Shown here: in pieces, positions 54,556-64,000 of the stretch
Layout: each line of letters opens with the position of its first letter
How positions within the stretch are numbered: position 1 is the stretch's first letter
Assembly (NCBI RefSeq): GCF_000149955.1
Contig: NC_030997.1
Location: forward strand, 496,001-560,000
Length of the DNA stretch: 64,000 bases
Direction: 5' to 3'
DNA from: Fusarium oxysporum f. sp. lycopersici 4287
Taxonomy: Eukaryota; Ascomycota; Sordariomycetes; Hypocreales; Nectriaceae
Position numbers and translations under genes: made by a program
Notes under the pieces: model-generated
The model's input: only the letters and a program-made list of their open reading frames with translations
Databases searched by the model: none
Told to the model about the DNA's origin: nothing

Positions 54556-55067
54556 ATGCAGCTCTCCATTACTACTATTATCGCCGCTCTGGCAACCTTC
54601 CATATCGCCAATGCGAGCTGGAAAAGTAAGTCGGTAGTACCGTATTGATGACGATTCAGCTGGCCTCTCCCCTAGTTACTGCCTTCAGCAACGGTGCTTG
54701 TACTCTGAACGCAGAGGACATCAACTCTTTCTCTCGCGAGCTCAGCTCGTCAGAGAGCGTTCCGGATTGCTTCACTTTTGGACAAGACATGCCCGGCACA
54801 TCCTGCACCGAAGCCTACCCTGCCACCTCTACAACAGGACCTTGCAACAGTGGCCCACTGAACCCAAAGTCCATCCGGGCTGAGGGCAACTGCGTCTTCT
54901 ATGCCGAGGCCAACTGTGAAGGGTCTGAGGCAGGAGTCACGTTGCCTGGCACTCCAACTTGTGTGGATAATGGGGCCAACATCATGTCTTACAAATGTGT
55001 AAGTGCATTTCCTTTGCCCATGAAAGAGAGATCACAGCTGACTCAGTCTTCAAAGTGGTCTGATTAG
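54556..55067 (+). CDS. Small secreted cysteine-rich protein
   Basis: Three exons, 54556-54625, 54676-54998 and 55056-55067, giving 134 aa. Signal peptide MQLSITTIIAALATFHIANA, then a mature domain of about 114 residues with eight cysteines (in GACTL, PDCFT, TSCTE, GPCNS, GNCVF, ANCEG, PTCVD and YKC), an even number suiting four disulfides. The last exon is only 12 nt and adds WSD. No known domain recognised. Such proteins include effectors, adhesins and antimicrobial peptides; an effector role is speculative. The reading frame is convincing because the intron removes a leader frame mismatch and every cysteine stays in frame. Confidence 0.8.
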
Positions 55068-55817
55068 ACATACTTCAGTGGATAGTGTCGCTAGGTTCAG
55101 AATAGGCTAGTCTTGTTGAACAGATTCAAAACTCTTTGTAGTAGCAACTGAAGAGATACAAACATCACGATGACTAGACTCCAGCTGCAGTCAGCCCATA
55201 GATCAATAAACTGGAAATAATGAGAACATCCCTGAGAATATTTGTCACAATATCACTCTCTCGTGCCCCAAGAGTTTCAGCAAATATCTTGAAGCCTCCG
55301 TTGGCCCCACGAGGGGAGCCGCACAACAAGCCTCATCCCTCAGCCAGATCCAGCCACTTCCCCAACTCATTAAAAATGCACTTCAAACAGCATACGAAGT
55401 CACGCGGGAAACTTGTCAAGTTGTGGCATACCCCGCAAAAGGAGGCAAACTTTGAAGCGGGGGTTGGTTGATAGAATGTCACTAATAGGATGCCAACGCT
55501 CGGAAGAATACGAAGGGCCTATAGGAGTCGAGTACACTATCAATTGCCGACTCCACTCTCCGCTCTCAGAGATAAACTCAATCCCGCGGATAACGTTTTC
55601 ACTACGGTTGGCTGCAAGCTTAACTAAACATGATGTAGATTATCGATAATTTGGTATCTCTGGGGTAAGATCGCCTATGCGCGCGTGATAAAGGCCGTCA
55701 CTTGTTATCTGGAACAACGAACCGAAGGAGTAGCTATATATCCGTCGTTTGTCTCGCAACTATTGATGGGGTATTAACTTCTCACTGGTCATTCAACTTT
55801 CTGCCTAACAACTCATC
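55068..55817. promoter_or_regulatory. Promoter of the quinate-type porter, with shared element
   Basis: 750 bp, no supported gene. The 21-bp element with core CGGAAGAATACGA (55499-55519) lies 298 bp before the start codon. It recurs identically, inverted, at 59867-59887 and in variant form at 62667-62679. Confidence 0.65.
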
Positions 55818-57607
55818 ATGACTTTCAAGAACATGCTCCGCAACTCACCCCTAGCAGGCTATGGAAAGGCCATACGCGAAGCACCCCGCGAGGTCATCTT
55901 TAATCCACATCTGCTGTTATCATCATTGGTCTATGCCTTTGGTGGGTTTCCCGTCAGTAAGTAATTACCCACTTCAGTTGTGTTTCATTACTTATGATTT
56001 ATCAAAGTTTGGGATCAGGGTGCATCCTCGGTCATCCCTTCCCTTCCTGGCTTCCAGAACCACTTCAAAATCATCTCCGGATCAAACGCCGATGAGATTC
56101 GAGTCTTCGTATCTATCGTTTACGTTGGTTTCGGAGTCGGCTCAGCTCTCACCTTCTTCGTCAATGACCGAATCGGAAGACTTTGGTCCTATCGCCTTTA
56201 TACTATCATCTACTGCATCGGTACTCTCATGGCCATCTTCTCCCCAAATCTCAACGTCCTCTACGCCGCCCGTGTTATCCAAGGGTTGGGCCTCGGTCCC
56301 TTGACAGTCACCTGCCCTATGTCCATCGTCGAGATCGCTCCAGCGGAAATTCGAGGTCTTCTTGCAGCATGGTTCACTCTGTTGATGGGTCTCGGCTTGT
56401 TCACAGCAGTGTTTTGCACTCTCGGAGTCTACCGCCATGTGCCCGTTGGTAATCTTCAGTTCCAAATCGTTTGGCTTACCCCAATGATCCTGATGGGTCT
56501 CTGCATGATCGCCACTTTCTTCATCCAAGAGTCTCCACGTTGGCTCTTCATGGCTCAACGTCGACAAGAGGCTATTGAAACACTTGTCAAGATCCGCGGT
56601 CTGCCATCTGATGACGCTCGTGTGGATCATGAGATCCGAGACATTGAAGACGACATCAACAGAACAGCTGAGGCGGTCGGAAACTCAAGCCTGTGGACAA
56701 TCGCAAAGGAAACTTTCACCATCGCATCCAATCTGCGCCGCGTTCAACAGAGCCTTGTCTGCTACGCGCTTGCCCAACTATCCGGGGCTAATCTCATTAC
56801 CTCTTATTTCGTCCCCATCCTCGCCATCGTCGGCGTTGGTGGTGATACAGGCCATAGCATGTTCCTCAGCGGCATGTATGGCGTTTCCAAGTTCTTCTTC
56901 ATCCTTATCGCCACATTCTTCTTCATTGATGCTCTCGGTCGGCGAAAGTCTCTTTTCGTCGGTGCCGGGCTGCAGATGGTGACTCATATCTATCTTGCTG
57001 TCTATGTCAGGACTTCGCAGAAAGGTCCTGTCTCCGAAGCCGCTTCAAACGCAGCAATTGCAGCACTTTTCATCCATGCCTTTGGTTACGGAGTCGGTGA
57101 GTCTTGACTCCATGATCTACTAAGTGAACTTACTAACAGTTAACAGGGCTATTCATTCTCCCTTATGTGTTTGGCAGTGAGCTATGGCCAAACCGCATTC
57201 GATCCTTCGGCAGTGCTCTTAGTCAAGCCTTCCACTGGCTGTTCATCTACGCGATGCAGTACAGCATGCCATCTATCCTCTCAAGCTTCCATCAGTGGGG
57301 AGCCTTTATCTTTTTCGGTGCTTGGTGCGCTGTTGCGATCGTTTATACCTATCTCATGATCCCTGAGATTTCTGGTCTGAGTGTTGAAGAGATTGAGGAT
57401 CTCTTCCGCGGTCCATGGTTCAACGCTCACAGGCGCACCAAACGGATAGTTGTTCAGGGCGTGATTGAGAATGGTAAGGAGGACTTCGGTGATAATGTGT
57501 GAGTCTTCTTAGTGTTGCTTCTTCGTTTCGCATCTAATAGACTTACCAGGGACGATAAGATGAAAGATGATGACACCAATGAGAAGGATGTCTCGAGGGT
57601 AGCGTAA
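55818..57607 (+). CDS. MFS sugar porter, quinate permease-like
   Basis: Four exons, 55818-55956, 56008-57096, 57147-57498 and 57550-57607, giving 545 aa. Marks: NDRIGRLWSYR, EIAPAEIRGLLAA (quinate-permease-like form of the family motif), QESPRWLF, DALGRRKSLF and YVFGSELWPNRIRSFGSAL. Twelve membrane segments, cytosolic C-terminal tail ending VSRVA. The last intron rescues a short acidic tail (DDKMKDDDTNEKD). In quinate-type porters the substrate is a polyol or hydroxy acid, but here the neighbours are an FAD amine oxidase and RidA, so a sugar-amine or similar compound is possible. Confidence 0.9.
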
Positions 57608-58103
57608 GGTCAATTTAGGGAATTGTGAGGTTTTGCCTTTCATGGAAGTCTGGGGATACAGGTGCGGGTGAAAGTGGTTAGCGTCTCTACTGCCTTAGTA
57701 ATATCAAAGTAGTTCTATATGATCAACTGTTGTCGATTTGGGTCATTATATACAGTAGCTGTCGTTCATTCGCCCGGTCTGCTATGTACTAAGCATCGTG
57801 GACATAATCCTTCAAGTTGAACGCAATTCTGCAAAGGCGCAGAGGCGCAGTATCTTCCGCAAGGACTCGTGAATCTTGGGTTCCCCTTCATTGTGTCCAC
57901 AAGACGAATTTGTACCGATTTTTGACTAGAACTAGTCTGAAGTTCAAGTAAGCTGAGCTTTGATCGAGTCCCAACATTCAATGAGTTACTTTTCACCAAG
58001 ATGGAATGAATCACGATTATATGACGAGGATTCATATCATGAAGTGCATGCCCAGCATACGTCACTTTTGCTAACTTGACACTGCCTGTGGGGCCTGCCT
58101 GAA
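57608..58103. other. Convergent intergenic region
   Basis: 496 bp between the 3' ends of the porter and the FAD oxidase. No gene or clear terminator recognised. Confidence 0.5.
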
Positions 58104-59642
58104 CTAAAGTCGGCTAAGCTGCTTCGACGAACCATCAACTGTCGTAAAGGCCTGATGCTGGAGTGAACGGTCACTACCAACACCTTCCATCAGGCTATTA
58201 AAAGGGTTTGTACCAGCTTCCAAGCGTCTCCACTTCCACAAGTCCAGATACTCATTTTCCTTCCCTTCAATCCTATCCACGACGTGCTCACCCAGATTAG
58301 GAAGAAATTTGAATCCATGTCCACTACCTCCTGTCGCAACCATCAGACCCTTTTTGTCGGGCACGAAATCAACGACGAAATGGTTATCGTATGAGTCAGT
58401 GTACCAGCAAAGACGAGTGCTCATTTCACACTGCGCCAGCTCGGGGAGGAAGTCTTTCACGAAACCCTTGACAACTCTCGCGCCGATGAGTGGAATTTGG
58501 CGGATAGACTCTTCCGTCCATCGAGTCTTGGGTACACTTCTGACAGTGCCATCTGCTTGAGTCTGGGGGTTGGTGAACTTTGTACCACGATAGCCCATCT
58601 TGACAACACCGTTGTCATCTCGTGCAAAGCCATAGAGGCCACCATATTTACCATGGCGCATGTTATATCTGGAGGTTGCCAGTTAGTATTTATTAAGGTC
58701 TGAGGTAGGTCTTTACTCACGACCAAGTCGGGAAGTTTTCGGGTGCAAAGCGATCCCATAAAGCCTTGTCGGGTGGTAATTGAAACAGAGCCACGCTTCC
58801 AGCAGTAGTCTCGCAGAGATTGTCAAGCTGCGTGATAAGCGAAGGAGTCCAGCCACCGCAAGCCATGATCGTTAGCTCCGCGGCATGCACTGTTCCATCC
58901 GCCGTTCTGACACCAGTGATCTGTGAATCAGTGCTCTCAACAAAGCTTGAGAACTTCCCCTTGGATTCTCCAAAAAGAAATTGCACACCCAGAGTCTGTG
59001 CTTTGTTGAGTGCAAAGCGACAGGCTTTGTCAGCGTAGGCAAAGCCTGACTGAGTATCGAGAAGGGCGGAGTTGTTCTTGAGGTCGAAGGCATTGAGAGC
59101 AAAGTCGAATCCCTGAGACTTTGCCCTCTCAACGTCCTTCGGCTCGCTGAGATCGATTTGTGTATGCTCTAATCCTACCTTGGTCATGTTCTCAATGGTG
59201 TCTATGTCAAATTGCGACAATGATGACTCTGAAGTAATGGTGAGAACTCCGTTGTTGACAAACAGTTTGTCAGACGAGGAAAGCCCAGGAGGTGTGAGTC
59301 TTCCGGCCTTGAGCTCGTCATTCCACTTCTTCCACTTCGTGATGGCATCAAGTGCGAGATTCTGGTACCAAATCTCTTTGCCATATGCTGCACGAATAAT
59401 TTTGTTGATGTCTAGTTGAAGAATGTTAGTCCTCATACTGAAGAAATTCGTATCATCTTACCTGCTGAGGCAGCATCACATCCTTTGTCATACGAATATT
59501 GAGATTCGTGATATGGCTGTTTATCAAGAACCTTGACATTGGTGTAACCGCGCTCCGCCAAGTGAAGGGCCGTGCTTAGACCAAAGACACCAGCACCAAC
59601 AACGATGATTGGTAAGGATTTGCTTGAGAGATTTGATGACAT
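58104..59642 (-). CDS. FAD-dependent amine oxidase (DAO family; FAOX/sarcosine oxidase-like)
   Basis: Three exons, 59642-59462, 59411-58721 and 58668-58104, giving 478 aa. The dinucleotide-binding motif VVGAGVFGLSTALHLAERG (GxGxxG at residues 16-21) opens the protein, followed by DAASA/DINKIIRAAYG, ACGGWTP in the middle and ATGGSGHGFKFLPNLG near the end, all typical of fructosyl-amino-acid oxidase, sarcosine/pipecolate oxidase and saccharopine oxidase relatives. These oxidise secondary amines to imines with release of peroxide. The upstream in-frame ATG (59720) adds 26 residues before the Rossmann strand and is less likely. No clear peroxisomal signal: the C-terminus is QLSRL, and SRL is a plausible PTS1 variant, fitting peroxisomal location. 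Confidence 0.9.
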
Positions 59643-60190
59643 CTTGCTGGCAGTCTGGTTTGCAAGTAAATCAATTACTTCACGTATTCTCTGTTCGAAC
59701 CACTGACTGTGCTCTCCCAAAGGTGATTTGAAGCGTTTATACCACTATCGCAAATAAGCCTTTACAGCTCCCCTGCTTCAAGCAGATAACAGCAGCCGAT
59801 TTGCCAGCGATAACGCGGGCAGTGTCGCAGCAATTCCCCGCCCTCGGCGAATGGTTCTTGTCTATTGGCCCTTCGTATTCTTCCGAGGAGGGGAAGATTC
59901 GCTGGTGGAGCTGAAAGTTGGTCTTTGCTGCATTTGGATAGTGCTAAACGCAGGGTCCGCCCTCCGCATCGGAACGATGATTCTCTTCAACCTTTGACAA
60001 TCATTCTGTCTCGCAAAAAGAATCTGAGACTTGTAACATTCGATTGATCATTGTAGAACTTCATGAGCCGTTATTGAACACGGATTCTTCCGTGCGTGGC
60101 CTCATTTCGCATACCCTTGTTCAATCGGGTTCTTCAAGACCCACAGATGCGCTTTACCCTACAGTCCTGAGATCGGCGAATTAGCCAACC
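59643..60190. promoter_or_regulatory. Divergent promoter, FAD oxidase / regulator, with shared element
   Basis: 548 bp. The 21-bp element lies inverted at 59867-59887, 225 bp from the oxidase start and about 300 bp from the regulator start. No gene in the interval. Confidence 0.65.
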
Positions 60191-62417
60191 ATGCCTGAAG
60201 TCATCAAGAGTCGACCAGCCAGAGGGGCGGCGCAACGCGTGCGAACCGGTAGTAGAACTCTTGTTGCATGCATAAGTTGCAAAGACAGAAAGTTGAAGGT
60301 GCATACCGCTAGGTTTATTCCAGTGCCAAGGCTCACATTTGTTTAGTGCGATGAGCAAATCCCGTCGTGCAGCAATTGTCGGCGAAGTGGTCTTGGTAAG
60401 CATTAGATTCGTCGCAGGAGATTATTCTCCAGGAGTAACAATGTGTAGGGTGCTTTGTGGAAGACCCGATAACGAAGAGACATCAGCCACGGAACTATTT
60501 GGAGACTCTAGAACAAAGAGTAATTCTGTTGGAAGCACAGCTGAAAAAGGCCCAGTCCAGTGTTACCAATGGCCCAAGTCCTTCAGCAAGTAGTCAGGCT
60601 GCGTCTACATCAGATCAAGCTAGTACGACTGCCATTGACGAGAGATTTGAACTCGATGATCTCTCGTCCATGATTGGGACTCTGAGCCTGAACGCGGCTG
60701 GGGCCGAGCCAAGTTATCTTGGGGCATCGTCTGCGTTCGCTTTCGCACGCTTCATGAAGCCCTCTATTCGCCAAGCAGTCGCATCACTACCTCCGGAAAT
60801 CTCTTCAATCTCGAGATCCCAATCTCATGGCCATGCATCGTATCCTCCAGAACCTTGCCCGCTGCCAGACTATCAGACAGCTGTCAAGTTGAGCAACGCT
60901 TATTTTCAGAACATCCATCCCCAGTACCCATTCTTGCATGAACCGACATTTAGACTGTGGGAGACGGTCTTGGAAGACCCCTTCGAAGCGATGAGTAGCC
61001 TTGGTTATGACCCTGTACCTCTCTACTTCCTCAATATGGTAGCTCTACATGGACCTTGTCTGAATACTTGTCTAACGACTGCAATAGGTTTACGCCATAG
61101 GAGCTCTCCTAAAACCCGGCTTGGGCTACTCAGCAGAGCAACTTTATGTCTCTGCCATGCTCTACATAGATGAGATCATTTGTAATGACAACCTGGAGTG
61201 CATACAAGCGATCCTTTGTTCAGCAGCCTATTCTTTACGCTCGGCAAAAGGCACATCGCATTGGTAAGGCTTGCCGAGTGCCTCACCATTCGGAGTGCAC
61301 AAACTGACATTAGACAGGAAGCTTGGAGGCCAAGCTCTCCGACAATGTGTCAACCTTGGCTACCATCGCAATCAGAAGCGACTACGGTCTACCCTCAACC
61401 CATTGCAAAGAGAGCTCCAGAAGCGAGCCTTTTGGAGCGCATACGTGATGGAGTGCTCGGCTGCAGTTATGTTGGGAAGGCCGCTGAGTCTTCATTACCA
61501 GGAGGTAGATGCTGAGGTAAATCCTTCAGACCGTAATGAAACGCTGTATGACTGACTATTAAAAGTTTCCATTGGACATTAAGGAGTCACAAATATCTTC
61601 AACCGGTATCTATGGCGCCCCAAGGCCATTAACCTCCCAGACGTCGACGATGATGACCCATGCCATTCATGGATTCCGTATACGTGCGTTGATAGGACGC
61701 ATTCAAACCACTTTGTATTCTGACAGCACTCTGAGAGATGCCACAATCCGCCAAGCCCTTATTGAACATCTCTCGGACGAATTAGAGGAATGGTATGCCG
61801 CACGTCCTCCTCCAATGACACCCCCGGATGGTGGTGCACTCTCATTCTTCGTCAGTGCAGATTGGTATGAAGCAAACTACAACTATGCCGTACTACAACT
61901 CTTCCGGCCACAAATCACGGACACAAAGACTTCAGTATCGGATGGGATCTTTCTGAAGTGTCTAAACACTTCGAAGCAGACATGCCACATCTTCCGACGT
62001 CAATACTTTGGGAAACCTATGGCCTACACATGGAGTGCCTTGCATGAACTCTTCCTCGCCGGACTAACATACCTGTACTGTCTGTGGATGTCACCCGCAG
62101 CACGACAAGTATCTCGACATGACGAAGTCAGCAACACTTGTACAGATTGTACCATGGTTCTGGTGATCCTTGCTGAGCGGTGGCCCGAAGCTGCGCCTTT
62201 TCGCAATATCTTTGAAGTGCTTGCAAGCCGAACAATGACGATGATGACTGATTCGCATCAAGGAAAGGAAGTAATGCCTATTGCAATAGGTCCGGAACAG
62301 GAGACATATCCGGAAGGCTTGTCGCAGTGGATGGCTGGAATGTCTGATACGGGTATAACTACTGGGGTGGACTGGTTGCTGAGCGAGCTCATAGACGAGT
62401 TCCCAGCTCCTGAATAA
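60191..62417 (+). CDS. Zn(II)2Cys6 transcription factor of the oxidase-RidA module
   Basis: Six exons, 60191-60298, 60347-60395, 60449-61038, 61088-61263, 61318-61516 and 61566-62417, giving 657 aa. The cluster at residues 27-54 (ACISCKDRKLK/CDE...SCSNCRRSGL/GC) has spacing CX2CX6CX6CX2CX6C and is cut twice by introns. A coil follows (YLETLEQRVILLEAQLKKAQ), then the fungal_trans domain (YFQNIHPQYPFLHEPTF, FLNM/VYAIGALL, LQKRAFWSAYVME). It ends IDEFPAPE. All splice sites restore family sequence. It lies between the oxidase and RidA, whose promoters share a conserved element with that of the porter; it is the likely binder, by position only. Confidence 0.9.
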
Positions 62418-62931
62418 GTACTTGTAAATAAACTAAAAGGAGAATAACATGGAGGATACTCTTTGACCGATACTCAGATTTAAATGGTTGATGATGAATG
62501 TCTGTGCTTCCTCGGCATAGAGCTGTCTGTTGTTGAATTTCGGCAACTGGCGTAGGCTCTCGTCTTTTCCGAGCTCCATTGACTTCTTGGTACCGGGATT
62601 ACAAGAAGCTCTTCTTGCGGTTCAATAATAGCAGCCGAACTAACACGGCATAGGTGCGTCTAGCTCCGGAAGAACACGAGCACCCTCGATCATTGGCCGT
62701 TGATGGGACTGTCAATGGCACCAACGACTCGCGACCCGATAGAGTGGGGATTAGCAAATGAGAGTAAACATCGGCAGTGTTTCCACACCGTTACGGAAGT
62801 CATAACTCTCAAATAAAGTACAGACAACTATGAAATAAGTATATATATTTCGACTGCCAGTTCTGTAAAAGCCATCCGCATCTATCATATACCCTTCTCT
62901 CGACACTGATATCAGGTTATCGCACTGAAAA
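62418..62931. promoter_or_regulatory. RidA promoter, with variant shared element
   Basis: 514 bp. CGGAAGAACACGA at 62667-62679 differs in one base from the core of the element upstream of the porter and oxidase, and lies about 250 bp before the RidA start. No gene here. Confidence 0.55.
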
Positions 62932-63524
62932 ATGGCCAACAGACTAGCTATCAACCGACCGGGCTTCTCGTCCCCGATCCTCTCAGAAGCTCTTATCCAT
63001 AGCGGCCTTGTGTATACAAGTGGCAAGATAGGCGTTGATGCCAAGACTGGTGTTCTTGTATCGGATGATGTTGCTGAACAAACGGTAAGTCATCAAGTAC
63101 CCGACTCTCAAGACGGGCTCTGACCATCTAAAGAAAGCCGTACTTGGACTACTAGAGTCTGTTCTCCACGAAGCAGGAAGTGGGCTTGATAAAATTCTCA
63201 AGGTATCACAAATTCATAACGCGAGATGAGTGTCGATATTGATGCAATTGTAGTGCAACATTTATCTGACAAACATCAACGACTTTGCAGCTATGAACGC
63301 CGTTTGTACGTCTCACGTTCAATGATCGTTATGAGAAAATGCTGACGCTGCTATAGACATTGCCACGATTCCCAATCCCAAGCCTGCTCGGGTCTGTGTG
63401 ACAGTTTCAGAACTGGGCAAAGGCGCCAAGGTAAGTTGTCCGCCTATCAATAATGGGAAACATACTGACTCAAAATTTTCAGGTCGAGATTGATTGCATA
63501 GCCATTGTTGAGAAAGCTTTGTAA
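62932..63524 (+). CDS. RidA/YjgF/YER057c family imine deaminase
   Basis: Five small exons, 62932-63084, 63134-63202, 63254-63305, 63357-63430 and 63483-63524, giving 129 aa, the family's standard length. Marks: AINRPGFSSPILSEALIHSGLVYTSG at the start, the conserved arginine and following strand in PARVCVTVSEL, and KVEIDCIAIV at the C-terminus. RidA hydrolyses reactive enamines/imines to ketones and ammonia. The acceptor of the first intron could lie one codon either way (63134 chosen). Next to an FAD oxidase that produces imines, a dedicated clean-up or completion step is a natural reading. Confidence 0.9.
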
Positions 63525-64000
63525 GCCATCAAGATGTTGAGCTTTGGGGAGAATCTTGCTTCTAATGACACAATGCTTCTCGTATAGCAAAGCCTCTCTA
63601 TAGACATTTCGAGAAGGGGTAGAAAAAAATAGGGGAAATGTCAGATGGATCCTTTTTGTGCATGATATTAAAGAGGAGAGCGCTTATACTAGGGTTCTTA
63701 TCAATGAAGCGAGGTTGTGAGATTGACGTCAGCATCGTGTACCCACATTTGCGCCCTTTCACTGTCATGTTCCTTCTTGAGTCATAATTGTTGCAACTCC
63801 TCACAGTTTCCTGTCGCGAATCTCTCCCCTCGAAAATCCCACGATCAAGGATTGAAACAAGTCAAGATGAGGACACTTTTATTGCTTGGGGGCATGACAC
63901 CAGATGTCACCGCCCTCTACTATAACATCATCAACAAAGTTGTTAGACTCAAACTCGGTGATCGAGCATCAGCCCCATTATATCTGTACAGCGCCAACCT
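63525..64000. other. Intergenic region at the right edge
   Basis: 476 bp with no supported gene. A 68-codon minus frame at 63598-63804 has no recognisable domain. Confidence 0.5.

Noticed and set aside
50321..55067. Secondary-metabolite cluster around the P450
   Set aside because: No polyketide synthase, peptide synthetase, terpene cyclase or prenyltransferase is present in the window.

Overview
The window is nuclear DNA of a filamentous ascomycete, most likely a Sordariomycete of the Fusarium type. The evidence is short (about 45-66 nt) GT-AG introns with CTAAC-like branch sites, many Zn(II)2Cys6 regulators, a PTH11/CFEM receptor, yapsin-like and FAR-17a proteins, and nuclear tRNAs, one with an intron. 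The genus is inferred from general gene style only. I support about 28 intact protein genes, two broken genes and two tRNAs. Nearly all exon structures were rebuilt by hand from reading frame and splice signals.

The region is an accessory catabolic island made of small modules, each with an importer, enzymes and usually a zinc-cluster regulator. (1) 2.3-7.7 kb: regulator, lactose/cellodextrin-type permease and intracellular GH1 beta-glucosidase. (2) 8.2-12.8 kb: a short-chain dehydrogenase, an alpha/beta hydrolase downstream of a dense GATA palindrome, and a seven-exon amidase. (3) 13.2-25.1 kb: aconitase paralogue with a mitochondrial presequence, zinc-cluster regulator, mitochondrial dicarboxylate carrier, LigI-like amidohydrolase, RraA/HMG-aldolase-like protein and Dal5-type anion permease. 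The promoters of the aconitase, the amidohydrolase and the RraA/permease pair each carry two copies of one palindromic site, GGA-N4-TCC. (4) 25.6-32.9 kb: GH3-PA14 beta-glucosidase, a regulator with two tandem zinc clusters, and a sugar porter. (5) 33.0-41.8 kb: CFEM receptor, nitrilase-family hydrolase, tRNA-Arg, a frameshifted aspartic protease and tRNA-Ala, in gene-poor DNA. (6) 41.8-47.6 kb: metal-dependent amidohydrolase, DHA1-type MFS and a second amidase, followed by a C2H2-type regulator. (7) 50.3-55.1 kb: P450, FAR-17a-like membrane protein and a cysteine-rich small secreted protein. (8) 55.8-63.5 kb: quinate-type sugar porter, FAD amine oxidase, zinc-cluster regulator and RidA, tied together by a shared promoter element that is identical over 21 bp in two of its three places.

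The strongest candidate for an undescribed system is module 3. Its enzymes match, step for step, the chemistry from 2-pyrone-4,6-dicarboxylate through 4-oxalomesaconate and its hydrate to pyruvate plus oxaloacetate, with an aconitase paralogue taking the hydratase step. That pathway is inference. The gene set and the shared promoter sites are visible in the sequence. Module 8 is the second candidate: an oxidase-RidA pathway with its own regulon element.
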